Positions 25,783 to 37,155 of a DNA stretch of 64,000 bases are shown here, piece by piece. Below the pieces are notes generated by a model. It did no database searches. It was given only the letters and a program-made list of their open reading frames with translations, and was not told the origin of the DNA. The translations under genes and the position numbers were made by a program. The DNA is from Balaenoptera acutorostrata (taxonomy: Eukaryota > Chordata > Mammalia > Artiodactyla > Balaenopteridae): positions 45,435,269-45,499,268 of the forward strand of contig NC_080069.1 of the NCBI RefSeq assembly GCF_949987535.1, written 5' to 3'. Each line of letters begins with the position of its first letter. The stretch's first letter is position 1.

Positions 25783-26105
25783 TGTTAAAAGATAAACTGA
25801 GGCATATTAAAAAAATTAAGAATTTGAGCAAAAATTGATTTGAATTGGGCATTGCCAAATCAGAAGTGGTTAGGAGTGCTTCATAACAGGAGGTTGAGGA
25901 GAGGCTTTTATAGAGAAAAGGTGGAAGCAAAGTAAGGAAATTACTGATTGGCTATAGTCTGGAGTCTAGCAGGCTGTTTCTGACTGGTTGTCCTTAGGTT
26001 TTGATTTTATAACCCTGAGGCATTAATTGATTTTTGTTTGTTTACATAGGCTGTTTCATTAGAGCCACATCAATCCAATGATCTCCTTGTTTAATTAATT
26101 TAATA
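25783..26105 (-). repeat. 3' LTR of the ERV
   Basis: A direct repeat of 31266-31603. On the minus strand it has a CTATAAAAGCC TATA box (complement around 25906-25916) and CCAATCAG-type CCAAT boxes just upstream of it. It lacks a few bases of the poly(A)-signal region that the other LTR keeps. The outer edge starts TGTTAAAAG on the plus strand; the inner edge ends TTAATA where the right copy has CTAACA. Confidence 0.85.
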
Positions 26106-26118
26106 ATTCCCTCTTTGA
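26102..26118 (+). repeat. Left target-site duplication of the PABPC4 retrocopy, spanning the ERV polypurine tract
   Basis: AATAATTCCCTCTTTGA here and AAAAATTCCCACTTTGA at 29311-29327 match at 15 of 17 positions. The left part overlaps the last bases of the LTR. TTCCCTCTTT (26107-26116) is, on the minus strand, the purine run AAAGAGGGAA expected as the polypurine tract directly before a 3' LTR. Confidence 0.85.
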
Positions 26119-27001
26119 TCTCTCCGCCTCGGGTCGCTGCAGCCTCCGCTGCTTTCGGGCCTAGCAGCCTGAAGAAAAAAAAAGAGAAAAAGATAAAAAT
26201 TAAAAAAAACGAAAACGGTTTACTATCTTGAAAAAAAGCGAATCCTCCTCGGAGAACCCGCGGGGAAGTCACTTTTGCACGCTTCCGGCCTGCCCGACAC
26301 TGCCGCCACCGCACCTGGGCGTCCGTCGGTCCCCGCCGGACCGGTGGTGAGCCGCTCGCGCGCCCGCTTCCACGCGCCTCCGCCCGCGCCGCCCGGCCGC
26401 GCCGCGTGGCAGCCCCGCGCCCGCAGCCTTCCCCACCTCGCGCCGGCCTCTGCGTTTCATGTGTCCGCGCTGCCCTCCGCCAGCCCGGCGTGGGAGGCGG
26501 CTGCGCACTCCGCCCGCCCGGGGCTTGCTGAGTTGGCACCGACAAATACTTGGTTTCCCTTTTCCCTGGGCTGCTGTAATCTTAAACCGCCGGGAGCCCG
26601 AGGCCTATATTTATAGAGAAACGCACGTTCCGGAGGCCGCCGTGGGCACCACTGGGTTTCCTCTGGAAGAATTTTTGTAATTTGCAGGACAGTCCTCGTT
26701 TTAATTTTCTTCATTTTTTGAAATTGGGAGCTTCAAGATCAGGACAGCTGAAAATTACAAACTCCCAGGGAGGGCCATGTTGTTTTTGAGAGCTGTTTGT
26801 CTGCGGTTTGGCAGTCTCCATCTCGTCCGAGCCGTCCCCGAACTCCTCTCCCGCCCTCGGAGCCGACTCCAACTTCTCTGAGCTTCACTGCCACCTGTGA
26901 GCCTCGGCACGGGCCACGGCTCGGAGCGGAGCCCACTTTGTCCTGTGTGGTCCCTCTAAGAAGTCCTCCTGGTGGGGCTCAGGGTGCTGGGGGCTGGGGA
27001 G
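26119..27001 (+). other. PABPC4: Retroposed 5' UTR of PABPC4, a CpG-rich island in AT-rich DNA
   Basis: Strongly GC- and CpG-rich between about 26,120 and 26,560, and still GC-rich to 27,001. This contrasts sharply with the mitochondrial and retroviral sequence around it. An A-rich stretch (26171-26219) lies near its 5' end. It starts directly at the left target-site duplication, so the retrocopy appears essentially full length at the 5' end. The overlapping open frames on both strands are by-products of GC-rich composition, not genes. Confidence 0.8.
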
Positions 27002-28985
<1,984 letters not shown>

Positions 28986-29282
28986 ACAAGGACAGACTGA
29001 TTCAAAAGCCAAATAAACCCTCATGGAATTCAGCTCAAGGTTTGAAGACATCCTAGCTTGTCCTGTGGACCTCAGCACCAAGAACCACAAATTGCAAATT
29101 TAATAGGTCATTTTGTATCAAAAGGTCAATTATGACGCGCCTAGAATTTTTCAATTAAAAGAATATATTCTCTGGGTTCTGATATGGCCCAGACAGTGTT
29201 AACTTTTTCTTTTTCTATTGTGAGTTTTGATTTTTTCCCCCCAGAAATTGGTTTTATTTGATGTACCCAAGTCTTGTTTCTC

Positions 29283-29315
29283 AATAAAGAAAAAATCTCC
29301 ATTAAAAAAAAAAAA
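29283..29315 (+). promoter_or_regulatory. Poly(A) signal and residual poly(A) tail of the retrocopy
   Basis: AATAAA at 29283-29288 is followed 15 nt later by an A-run (29304-29315), which fuses with the A's that begin the right target-site duplication. This is the signature of a reverse-transcribed, polyadenylated mRNA. Confidence 0.9.
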
Positions 29316-29465
29316 TTCCCACTTTGAGTCATCCTCTAATACATGAGATATTGACCAAAAAAATTGGTATTAGTACCACTTTTATTCATTATCACAGTAA
29401 AGTTGCTCTTGTCTCATTGTAAAACTCATAGGTTATGATGTCAGATTCATAGAAGAATGGTTTTT

Positions 29466-29589
29466 TTTTTGTTTTTGTTTTTTTAATGAAGGGCAGGGAT
29501 CTGTGGATCTGGCCCTAGCTGGGTATCTGCCTCTGGTGTGTGGGCCTTGGAGTTGTTTTTTTTTTTTTTTTTTAATATGATGAAAGCTT

Positions 29590-29620
<31 letters not shown>

Positions 29621-29888
29621 TTTTTTGGCTGTGTTGGGTCTTCGTTTCTGTGCGAGGGCTTTCTCTAGCTGTGGCAAGCGGGGGCCACTCTTCATCGCGG
29701 TGCGCGGGCCTCTCACTATCGCGGTCTCTCTTGTTGCGGAGCACAGGCTCCAGTCGCTCAGGCTCAGTAGTTGTGGCTCACGGGCCTAGCTGTTCCGCGG
29801 CATGTGGGATCCTCCCAGACCAGGGCTCGAACCCGTGTCCCCTGCATTGGCAGGCAGACTCTCAACCACTGCGCCACCAGGGAAGCCC
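29466..29888 (-). mobile_element. CHR-2-type SINE with extra 3' sequence (candidate 3' transduction)
   Basis: The SINE head is at the right (29888, ending CCAGGGAAGCC) and its (TTTA)n tail complement lies at about 29588-29625. To the left are 14 nt of non-SINE sequence (29574-29587), an 18-nt T-run (29556-29573), 71 nt of unique sequence (29485-29555) and another T-rich run (to 29466). A perfect 15-bp duplication, AGAAGAATGGTTTTT, lies at 29451-29465 and 29889-29903, outside all of this. The whole 423-bp block therefore inserted as one unit. It sits in the ERV interior and is younger than the ERV. Confidence 0.9.
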
Positions 29889-31244
29889 AGAAGAATGGTT
29901 TTTGCTGTTCGTTGTGTTGTTCACCTTGTTTCTGTTTCTCTAAGCTCATTGAGACCATCTGAGGTACTGCTGATGGCTACAAACATGCATTTAAGACTTT
30001 TGAGAGAACACAGCTCAGGAGGGAGATTACAGTGATAACTATTAGGAGGATAATACCAAGATACTGAAGTATATTGCTTAGCCAGGGCCCTCATGAACCA
30101 AACCAGTTGGTATCAAATAAATCAAATAATGTATTTACCTAGAGGATATCAACCTCCAGGTTTAGCCAAGTGGCTTGTTTGTTAATTTCTCATATTTGCT
30201 ACAGTACCAGAGGTGTTGATCCAGGTACAGAGGAGGTGTTTGCTATGGCACAGACTTCTCCTTTTCAGCCAGTAAGTACTCTAAAGCAATTCTGTTATCT
30301 AAAAGCACCATAGGAAGAAAGTCTAGAGACTTTTGTTGTGTGTTAAGGAACAATGTCTTCCCATGCATTAACAGAGAGAAAAAGCAAGTAGCAAAAGGAA
30401 TAAAGATTTCATATTAGAGATGAAGATATTGATTTATGATTTTGGAAGAGCTGTCCCCCTCAAGATGCCATCTGCTTCTGAAGAAAAACTTCCCTAGAAG
30501 TCAATTTTAATTTTAGATCTCCAGCTGGTGTTCAGTTCCAAGAGTCTGAAGGAGACCTTTTAAATTGGAGGAGGTGAACCCAAGGGTCAGATCTCTGAAG
30601 TTTGGCTGTCATTTGGATAGTGAGGAGAACCTGGTATGGTCCCTTCCATGGAGTTCAAGGGAAGTCTTTGTTCTTAGTGATTCCAAATCAGAAGGGTGGG
30701 AGATCCCGTCTGCAGGCTCTGGAGGGAGGGGGGTGTCCCAGCAGGTCCCACCATGGTCACTAGAACCTGTGGAGGAGGAAAAATAATTTCCCCCCCTACC
30801 CTTTACTGTGAGTGCTTGGCTGAGACCCCTTTCTTCCGTGGTACCTCATAAATGGATAAGCTTATCCTCTACTGTGGCCATTATAATTCAAGATTATCTT
30901 TGGTAAGGTTAACCTGGTTGTTCAGCCTTAAAACAAAATTTTATTCCCCTGAGGCCTCAAACTGGACCCAGTCCAGCTTAAGTCAGACACATTCTAACCT
31001 TGTACCCAGTACCGTTTCTAAGTCAGATCCACTCTGGCTCTGGACAGTTTCCAGAGCCAGTAGGGGGAAAAAAAAAAAGCTTTAAGTCTGAAAGCTCGTA
31101 ATGAAAAAGCTACAGAGGTAGGATCTGAGAGGGATTTACCATCACCTCCAGAGGCAACAAGACAGCAGCAAACTCAAAGGGGCACAGCAGGTACCTTCGC
31201 CTGCTTGATCTTTGTTCCGGGGGCTGTCAGCAGTCTCCTTCAGT

Positions 31245-31261
31245 TCCCTCTTCTGACATCA
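31245..31261 (-). promoter_or_regulatory. Candidate retroviral primer-binding site (tRNA-Leu type)
   Basis: The minus strand reads TGATGTCAGAAGAGGGA just inside the right (5') LTR. It resembles the tRNA-Leu-complementary site TGGTGTCAGAAGTGGGA familiar from ERV-L elements at 15 of 17 positions. A short spacer of about 4 nt separates it from the LTR edge. This supports minus orientation and an ERV-L affinity. Confidence 0.55.
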
Positions 31262-31265
31262 GAAC

Positions 31266-31603
31266 CATTAAAAGATAAACTGAGGCATATTAAAAATTTT
31301 AAGAATTTATTTGAGCAAAAATCTATTTGAATTGGGCAGTGCCAAACTGAAAGTGGTTAGGTATGCTCTCCTGACAGGATCTCGGGGAGAGGCTTTTATA
31401 GAGATAAGGGGGAAGCAAAGTAAGAAAATTGTTGATTGGCTATAACCTAAAATCTACTTGGCTGTTTGTGATTGGTTATCTTTAGCATTTTGATTTTGTA
31501 ACCTTGAAGCATTTACAGGCTTATATTTTGGTTTGCTTATGTAGGCTGTTATAGCATTAGAGCCACACCAGCCTAGTAACCTCCTTATTTAATTATTCTA
31601 ACA
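31266..31603 (-). repeat. 5' LTR of the ERV
   Basis: A direct repeat of 25783-26105. On the minus strand it begins TGTTAG (31603-31598), has CCAAT-type boxes, a TATA box in TCTATAAAAGCCTCTCC (complement of the GAGGCTTTTATAGAG block near 31390) and an AAATAAATTC poly(A)-signal region. It ends next to the candidate primer-binding site. Its 3' terminal CA has changed to TG. Confidence 0.85.
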
Positions 31604-31709
31604 TAATACTAAAGAGCTAATTGAAATACTATTATAAGACGTGGAAATGATAACATTATTCTACAATGGAACAACCTTGAAAATCTGCAGTGGATATGCT
31701 AAGAGACAT
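31604..31709 (-). pseudogene. MT-CO2: Mitochondrial COX2, N-terminal part, in NUMT
   Basis: The start codon equivalent is at 31709-31707. The sequence ends in ATTAGCTCTTTAGTATTA (the ISSLVL region) exactly at the LTR edge. The next COX2 codons resume at 25782 on the other side of the retrovirus (TAT ATT, for Y I), which shows the retrovirus split an already nuclear COX2 copy. Confidence 0.92.
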
Positions 31710-31723
31710 TTTTTTTTCTGCAA

Positions 31724-31812
31724 AAAACACAATTTTAATCTATAAATTAGCTTTGATAGAGTTAGGTAATATTTACCTTTGGTAATTGGTAATGGTTATA
31801 GTATCTTACTTG
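31724..31812 (-). pseudogene. MT-TD: tRNA-Asp copy in NUMT
   Basis: Minus-strand similarity to mitochondrial tRNA-Asp in the correct COX2-Ser gap, with extra bases. The anticodon loop reads CTATCAAAG where GTC is expected, so the anticodon is lost. Confidence 0.75.
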
Positions 31813-31813
31813 C

Positions 31814-31882
31814 TAAGAAAGCTCATAAAGGTTATGATGTTGGCTTGAAACCAATTAGAGAGATTTCATTCCTTCCTTTCTT
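31814..31882 (+). pseudogene. MT-TS1: tRNA-Ser(UCN) copy in NUMT
   Basis: On the plus strand, as expected because this tRNA is encoded opposite to COX1 and COX2. It is 69 nt long and starts TAAGAAAGC and ends TTCCTTTCTT, giving a paired acceptor stem. The anticodon loop GCTTGAAAC keeps the TGA anticodon. The T-loop is altered. Confidence 0.88.
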
Positions 31883-31883
31883 G

Positions 31884-33367
31884 ATATTTATGATTTTGTC
31901 TGGTGGGTTATTTGAAAGCATGATGTGTTGGAAAGCATCTGTGAAGTCACTCAATGTCTGTTGCCATAAGCTCCAGTGCTGCTTTTGTTTTAAAGTAAAA
32001 CCCTCAGATTATTAATACTTTATTATCATTTCTATTAGTGGACTGATTCCATAGATGAGTGTTCACATTGTGTTAGCATCTGCATAGGCTAATTATCACC
32101 ACCGCATGTCAGAAAGGCCAAGAAAATGTTGGGGAAAGAAAATTAAATTATTGTTAAATCTAAAATAATTGTTCAGCTTTGCCTCATATAGGATGTAGCA
32201 TATATCTTGAAAATAATGGGAATAAGTAAACAAAACCACCTATGTAATAAATACTGCTTCTATAGATAGATGTGATAGAAATGAGCAACAACAAAATATG
32301 TATCTTGTAGAACAATATATAGTAATGAATTAGATAATTCCTGTTAACCTGTTCACAATAAGTAGGAAAAAAAGCCTATGGCTCAGAGTATAGCTGGTGA
32401 TCATTTATTACTTCATTCTTATAACATAGCTCGTCGGTCAGACTTACCTTTATTTGGATAATAGTAATTATGATAATAATTATAGTAGTAGAAATGAGAT
32501 ATGCTTGCATATCTACTTCAATACTTACGGTATAATAGTAATGTGATATATAATAAACCCTAAAATTCCAATCGATATTGTGGCTTAGACTATTTTTATG
32601 CAACTAAAGAATTTTTTACTGAACAATATGTTACAATATGTGAAATTATTCCAAACATATGTACTTCAGGATGTGTAATCAATTAGAATGAATGTTGTTA
32701 TTAAGTTAAGGTCTCCACCTCCTGTGGGATCAAAAGATTCCATTTGGTTAAGATAATCTCTGCTACAATTATAGAAAGACTTTCTACTAATAAAACTGCA
32801 ATAATCAATAGAAATCAAAGAAGTGGTGTCTGGTATTGTGATGTAAAAGGTGGCATTATGTTAATTAGTTGCAGTAACAAATTGATGGTGCCTAAAATTG
32901 TCGAGACCCCTGTTAGATGAGGGGAGTAGATAGTTAAATCTATTGTGCCTACAGGTATTAGATTGCCAGCTAATAAAAGGGTGCATTGTTCACCCTGTTC
33001 TTGCTTTGACTTCTGCTGTTGTTGATGCAAGTAGTAAAAGGAATCATGGGAGTAATAATCCAGAGCTTATTTATTTTTTAGAATGCTGTATCTGATGCAC
33101 CTATCATTAGTGGTGTTAATGAGTTTCAAAGTCCTCCAATCGTGTTGGCATTGCTATAAAGAAAATTATTACTAAGACCTGAACAATAATAACCAATTAT
33201 AAATTTAAATAATTTCTAATAAAATCCTCATTGATTAAAATCAGCCTAAATTAGCTGTCTTGATTAGTGATCTCTACTATTCTATCTAGTTTAAAAACCA
33301 ACTAGTCAGTATACAGAAGTGACCACTTTGTGATTTGTTGAGGATAGTCAAGAGTAGATAAATTTAT
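31884..33367 (-). pseudogene. MT-CO1: Mitochondrial COX1 copy in NUMT (nearly full length)
   Basis: About 1.48 kb against about 1.55 kb in mtDNA. A minus-strand open piece (32815-33030) reads LAGNL...[22 protein letters not shown] and SQYQTPLL, which are COX1 core segments. Another (32376-32603) reads TVSIEVDMQAYLIS, the haem-copper-region 'VGMDVDTRAYF' segment. N-terminal (FSTNHK-type, near 33,340) and C-terminal (GMPRRYSDYPD-type, near 32,100) ends are also present. Many indels and stops. Confidence 0.95.
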
Positions 33368-33434
33368 GTAAAATGGCTAATAATAAACTTTATATGGCAG
33401 ATATAAGGACAGAGGCTAATTCTTCATTTTACCA
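33368..33434 (+). pseudogene. MT-TY: tRNA-Tyr copy in NUMT
   Basis: Plus strand, running from GTAAAATGGCTAA to ATTTTACCA, so the acceptor stem still pairs. The anticodon loop is altered from the expected GTA context. It lies directly upstream of the COX1 copy, as in mtDNA. Confidence 0.85.
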
Positions 33435-33502
33435 AACTGGGAGGTTTAACTTACATACTGAATTGCAAGTTCCAAGAAGCAGTTAAATAAAACGTTGTTT
33501 CG
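33435..33502 (+). pseudogene. MT-TC: tRNA-Cys copy in NUMT
   Basis: Plus strand, with the anticodon GCA preserved at 33465-33467 in TGAATTGCAAGTTCC and the GAAGAAGCAG block following. One arm of the light-strand replication origin (TTTCTCCTGCC, about 33505-33515) adjoins it. Confidence 0.85.
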
Positions 33503-33544
33503 GTTTCTCCTGCCTCTCTCTACAAAAGTTAGAAGTAGATCAAA

Positions 33545-34005
33545 GCCAGTATTGAGGGAAGGTGGTTATCAATGTAAATGACACATATGCATATATTTGT
33601 AATTATTATTACATATAACAGAATAATTGCTAATGTGACCTCATGTGGAAATTATATTACACACATAGGGCTCCGATTAGGGTATATTCTGAGCTTAACT
33701 GATTACATGGCTAAGCTTGATATGGACAAATGGTATTTTGAGATTTAACTCTGTTAGTAGATATGGTCTTGGTGTGCGCATTCAGATTGTTTATGCAAGG
33801 TCAGGACAAGAATAGTTAATAATCTATACTAGTATTGATAAAGTTAGAGGTCAAAGTTGTTCTTTGATGTATCATTTCATGACATCTGCAGTTGGTTGAA
33901 GTCCATAAGGACCTACAATATTTGGTTCTTTCTGAAATTCAATGTGACCTAAGTTTTTTGTTGAAGCATTAAGAAGGCCAGGGTAAATAGAATAGGGAAA
34001 ATTAG
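33545..34005 (-). pseudogene. MT-ND1: Mitochondrial ND1, 5' part, in NUMT
   Basis: On the minus strand the KNLGHIEF...PNIVGPYGLQPTADVMK stretch (near 33,880-33,960) corresponds to the ND1 'KILGYMQLRKGPN' region. The TLIGALC segment lies near 33,665-33,680. The gene stops near 33,545, where it joins light-strand-origin sequence, so the ND1 3' half is lost. Confidence 0.9.
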
Positions 34006-34110
34006 TAATTATAAGTTAACTGGAAACTTGTTTATTAAAACTAAAACGTTGAACTCCTGAAAACAGTTTTACATTATTACTGGATTCTATCACCTGGATG
34101 AGTGCAATTC
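34006..34110 (-). pseudogene. MT-TL1: tRNA-Leu(UUR) copy in NUMT
   Basis: The minus-strand text GGTGATAGAATCCAGTAATA followed by the T-arm GGAGTTCAACG matches tRNA-Leu(UUR) between 16S and ND1. The 3' part contains extra T/A-rich bases. Confidence 0.75.
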
Positions 34111-35280
34111 TTGACTTATTTAATATCTAGTATCTGGCTCTTTTGTGGAATGGACCTTATTGCTTAAGTCCTTTCATAATGTGAGATATCTTTATATAAA
34201 GAGGAACCAAGTGGAAGTGTTCTGATCTGAATTCAGGTCACACAGAATTTTTAATGATGGAACAAAGGAACCTTTTAAATAGAAGTTACATTTTTAGAAT
34301 GTCTGGATACAACAATAAAACAATAAACCTTAACATCAATTTGACCTCTAAAATAGGATTTTATTATTTCCATTTGAGAACTCTGTTCCATTGGTGAAAA
34401 TTTTGAGTTAATTAATAATAGTTATATATTTAGAATAATTAGTCTACATTTGATCATTTGGTGGCTTTTCTATACTCTGAGGTCACCTCAACCAAAATAA
34501 TTAATTCAATTTATGATTAGTTACTTAGATAACTAATTTTCATATTCAATTAATAAATTTATGTTTTATGTGTTTTAGTAAGTAGAGGGAAGGTTGAATG
34601 TTTATTAAGTTACTTTAACTTCTTTTAATCTTTCTTTACTGCATATTTGTTTTAGGTTAACAGTATATTGAACAAATACATTCAAAAATTTTTTTCTATC
34701 CTCTAGCAATAGCTTATTTATTTTGGCAAGGGACTACGCAAAAAATTATTTTTTATTACTTATATTAGTTTTTTTCCTGCATATGTAGTTAATCCAATAC
34801 CGTGTTAGGAGGTGGTTTTGCTTGTAGGTATTTAGCATGGTTGTGCTGGTGTGCACTTGTAATTGGTGCTGCTCTTAAGCCAGTTACAATTTTATGAGTA
34901 ATTACTCTCCCAGGATGGTTTTTTTCTGTTTCAAATGATCTGTACATCTTCTGGTTAACGTTTAAATTTACATTAGGATTTATTCTTCTTTAGGTAAATT
35001 CAAAGTTGAACTTAAATTCTGCTTTGGATAACCAGCTATCACCTGGCTCAGGTTGTTGTTTTTTTTTTTCCCCTCTACCTGTAAATTCGTCCCATTATTT
35101 TGTCACAGAGAAAAATGTTTCCATATTAATTGTTTACAAGTAGCTTGTTTGTTTTCTTTCTGTGTTTTAAGTTAAAGTTCTCTGTTTATTATGTTCTAGT
35201 TAATTCATTATGCCTAAGTATAAGAGTTACTCTTTCCTTCTGTTTTTGGTTTTGAACCTTTAATGAGAAAAATTATAATA
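34111..35280 (-). pseudogene. MT-RNR2: Mitochondrial 16S rRNA, central and 3' part, in NUMT
   Basis: On the minus strand, conserved large-subunit blocks appear in order: AATGAATTAACTAGAAC near 35,200, CAGGTGATAGCTGGTTATCC near 35,035, TTTGGTTGAGGTGACCTCAG near 34,480, AATCCTATTTTAGAGGTC near 34,350, GACCTGAATTCAGATCAGAA near 34,230 and ATGAAAGGACTTAAGCAATA near 34,165. These include the peptidyl-transferase-centre and 3' end regions. The 5' third and 12S are absent. Confidence 0.93.
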
Positions 35281-36222
35281 TTGAGCTCAAGAGTACCATG
35301 TTTGTACGTCACTGGGTCAAGTGTTGGGGATTCAGCTAGAACTAGCAAATAGGTTATACATAAACAAAGATACATGCGGTCACAGAATGAAAAACTGCTG
35401 CCTGGCACGATTATGTCTCAGTTTTCTTATCACTCATGTTGGGGATCGTGTAGCCGACGAGAATAGACATCCACACTCTGGGTGCCCTCCGACACGTCTA
35501 CCTCCAACAGCATGTGGTGAATCTTCATCAGAAATTTCTCACCACACTCATAACCCTTTAATTGGACCTTTGGGTACCTCACCCAGATGCAAGGTATCTG
35601 CCATCTCCAGAAACACTGCTTACTTCACCTTGGGTATCACTCACCAAGAAGTTTAGATTGAACTTCACTGGGTTGATACAGACCTCGGTGGTCTGGAGAT
35701 GCAGGAGGAAGCCATGGGCACCGCCCCCACCTCTCCTTTCACCTGTGACCTAGGAGAGTTATGAGTGAGCAGCTTACATTAGCCACCAAGCCATCTTGCC
35801 AGGCTGAACAGGAAGTAGGTCGGCACTCCTGCCTGTGTCACTTCCGGGATGCTCCCCTTGCTATATCCTGTTGGATGGCTGGTAGGAGCAGAACTGGGGA
35901 ACTTGCTGGAACTCTTTCCTCTTTTTAATGTTTATTTATTTATTATATTTTACTTAGTGACATACTTTCCCTAACATCTAACTTAGATTTTTCTTCTTCT
36001 TCTTAGAAGTTTCTCTACTATACTTTTAGATATTTGGTATAATTATTAGTAATAGTTGTATTTGCTTTATTAGTAGTAATTGTATTTTTTTAGTTTGAGC
36101 TAGGATTGGTTCAAAGTGGTTTCAAGTTTAGTTTAAATTCCCCAACTGCATGCTTGGTGCTTTTAAGTTTAAACTGCACTTTAGTTTGCCCAAGTGACTT
36201 TCTAGTGTACTTACCATGTTAT
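35281..36222. other. No gene seen; moderately GC-rich patch at 35.4-35.9 kb
   Basis: The 35321-35656 open frame lies in a CpG-containing, GC-richer patch that might be an unrecognised LTR or pseudogene. No motif supports a protein. The rest is AT-rich. Confidence 0.5.
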
Positions 36223-36236
36223 TGTATTAGATTTTT

Positions 36237-37141
36237 TTTTATTGGAGTATAGTTGCTTTACAATGTTGTGTTAGTTTCTGCTGTACAACAAAGTGAATCA
36301 GCTATATGTATACATATATCCCCTCCCTCTTGGACCTCTCTGCCACTCCCCCCCGCCATCCCACCCATCTAGGTCACCACAGAGCACTGAGCTGAGCTCC
36401 CTGTCCTATACAGCAGGTTACCACTAGCTATCTATTTTACACATGGTTGTGTATATATGTCAATCCTAATCTCCCAATTCATCCCACCCTTCTCTTCCCC
36501 TCTGTGTCCACATGTCCGTTCTCTACATCTGCTTCTCTATTCCTGCCCTGCAAATAGGTTCATCTGTACCATTTTTCTAGATTCCACATATATGCATTAA
36601 TATACGATATTTGTTTTTCTCTTTTTGACTTACTTCACTCTATATGACAGACTCTAGATCCATCCACATCTCTACAAATGATCCAATTTCATTCCTTTTT
36701 ATGGCGGAGTAATATTCCATTGTATGTATGTACCACATCTTCTTTATCCATTCCTCTGTTGATGGACATTTAGGCTGCTTCCACGTCCTGGCTATTGTAA
36801 ATAGTGCTGCAATGAACAATGGGGTACATGTGTCTTTTTGAATTATGGTTTTCTCAGGGTATATGCCCAGTAGTGGGATTGCTGCATCATATGGTAGTTC
36901 TATTTTTAGTTTTTTAATGAACGTCCACACTATTCTCCATAGTGGCTGCATCAATTTACATTCCCACCAGCAGTGCAAGAGGGTTTGTTTTTCTCCACAC
37001 CCTGTCCAACATTTATTGTTTGTAGATTTTTTGATGGTGGCCATTCTGACTGGTGTGAGGTGATACCTCACTGTAGTTTTGATTTTCATGTCTCTAACAA
37101 TTCGTGATGTTGAGCATCTTTTCATGTGCCTCTTGGCCATC
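36237..37141 (-). mobile_element. 5'-truncated LINE-1 (ORF2 C-terminus plus 3' UTR)
   Basis: The minus-strand frame 36640-37140 (166 codons) is the uninterrupted L1 ORF2 C-terminus, with HMKRCSTS, the [14 protein letters not shown] zinc-finger-like motif, [14 protein letters not shown] and [12 protein letters not shown] 3' UTR and a T-run (poly(A) complement) are on the left. Target-site duplication TGTATTAGATTTTT at 36223-36236 and 37142-37155. The lack of stops over 166 codons suggests a fairly young insertion. Confidence 0.95.
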
Positions 37142-37155
37142 TGTATTAGATTTTT

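Larger units (their letters stand above)
29328..31265 (-). other. ERV interior remnants
   Basis: Non-LTR retroviral interior, broken by the SINE unit at 29466-29888. I see no open gag or pol frame and cannot assign subregions. The part next to the right LTR should be the leader and start of gag by position. No env was recognised. Confidence 0.55.
31604..35280 (-). pseudogene. NUMT, right block (16S rRNA to COX2 start)
   Basis: Reading the minus strand leftward from about 35,280: 16S rRNA (middle and 3' end), tRNA-Leu(UUR), ND1 5' half, then a deletion, light-strand-origin remnant, tRNA-Cys, tRNA-Tyr, COX1, tRNA-Ser(UCN), tRNA-Asp and the COX2 start. The order and relative strands match vertebrate mtDNA. 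tRNA-Ile/Gln/Met, ND2 and tRNA-Trp/Ala/Asn are missing. Confidence 0.95.

Noticed and set aside
26042..26545. 167-codon minus-strand open frame and others in the GC-rich patch (26.0-27.1 kb)
   Set aside because: It lies antisense to the retroposed PABPC4 5' UTR. Long frames on both strands are expected in stop-poor GC-rich sequence, and its N- and C-terminal parts cross unrelated ERV sequence.
32376..33030. Minus-strand frames as small nuclear genes
   Set aside because: They are pieces of the mitochondrial COX1 copy, in the correct order with mitochondrial neighbours and multiple disruptions.
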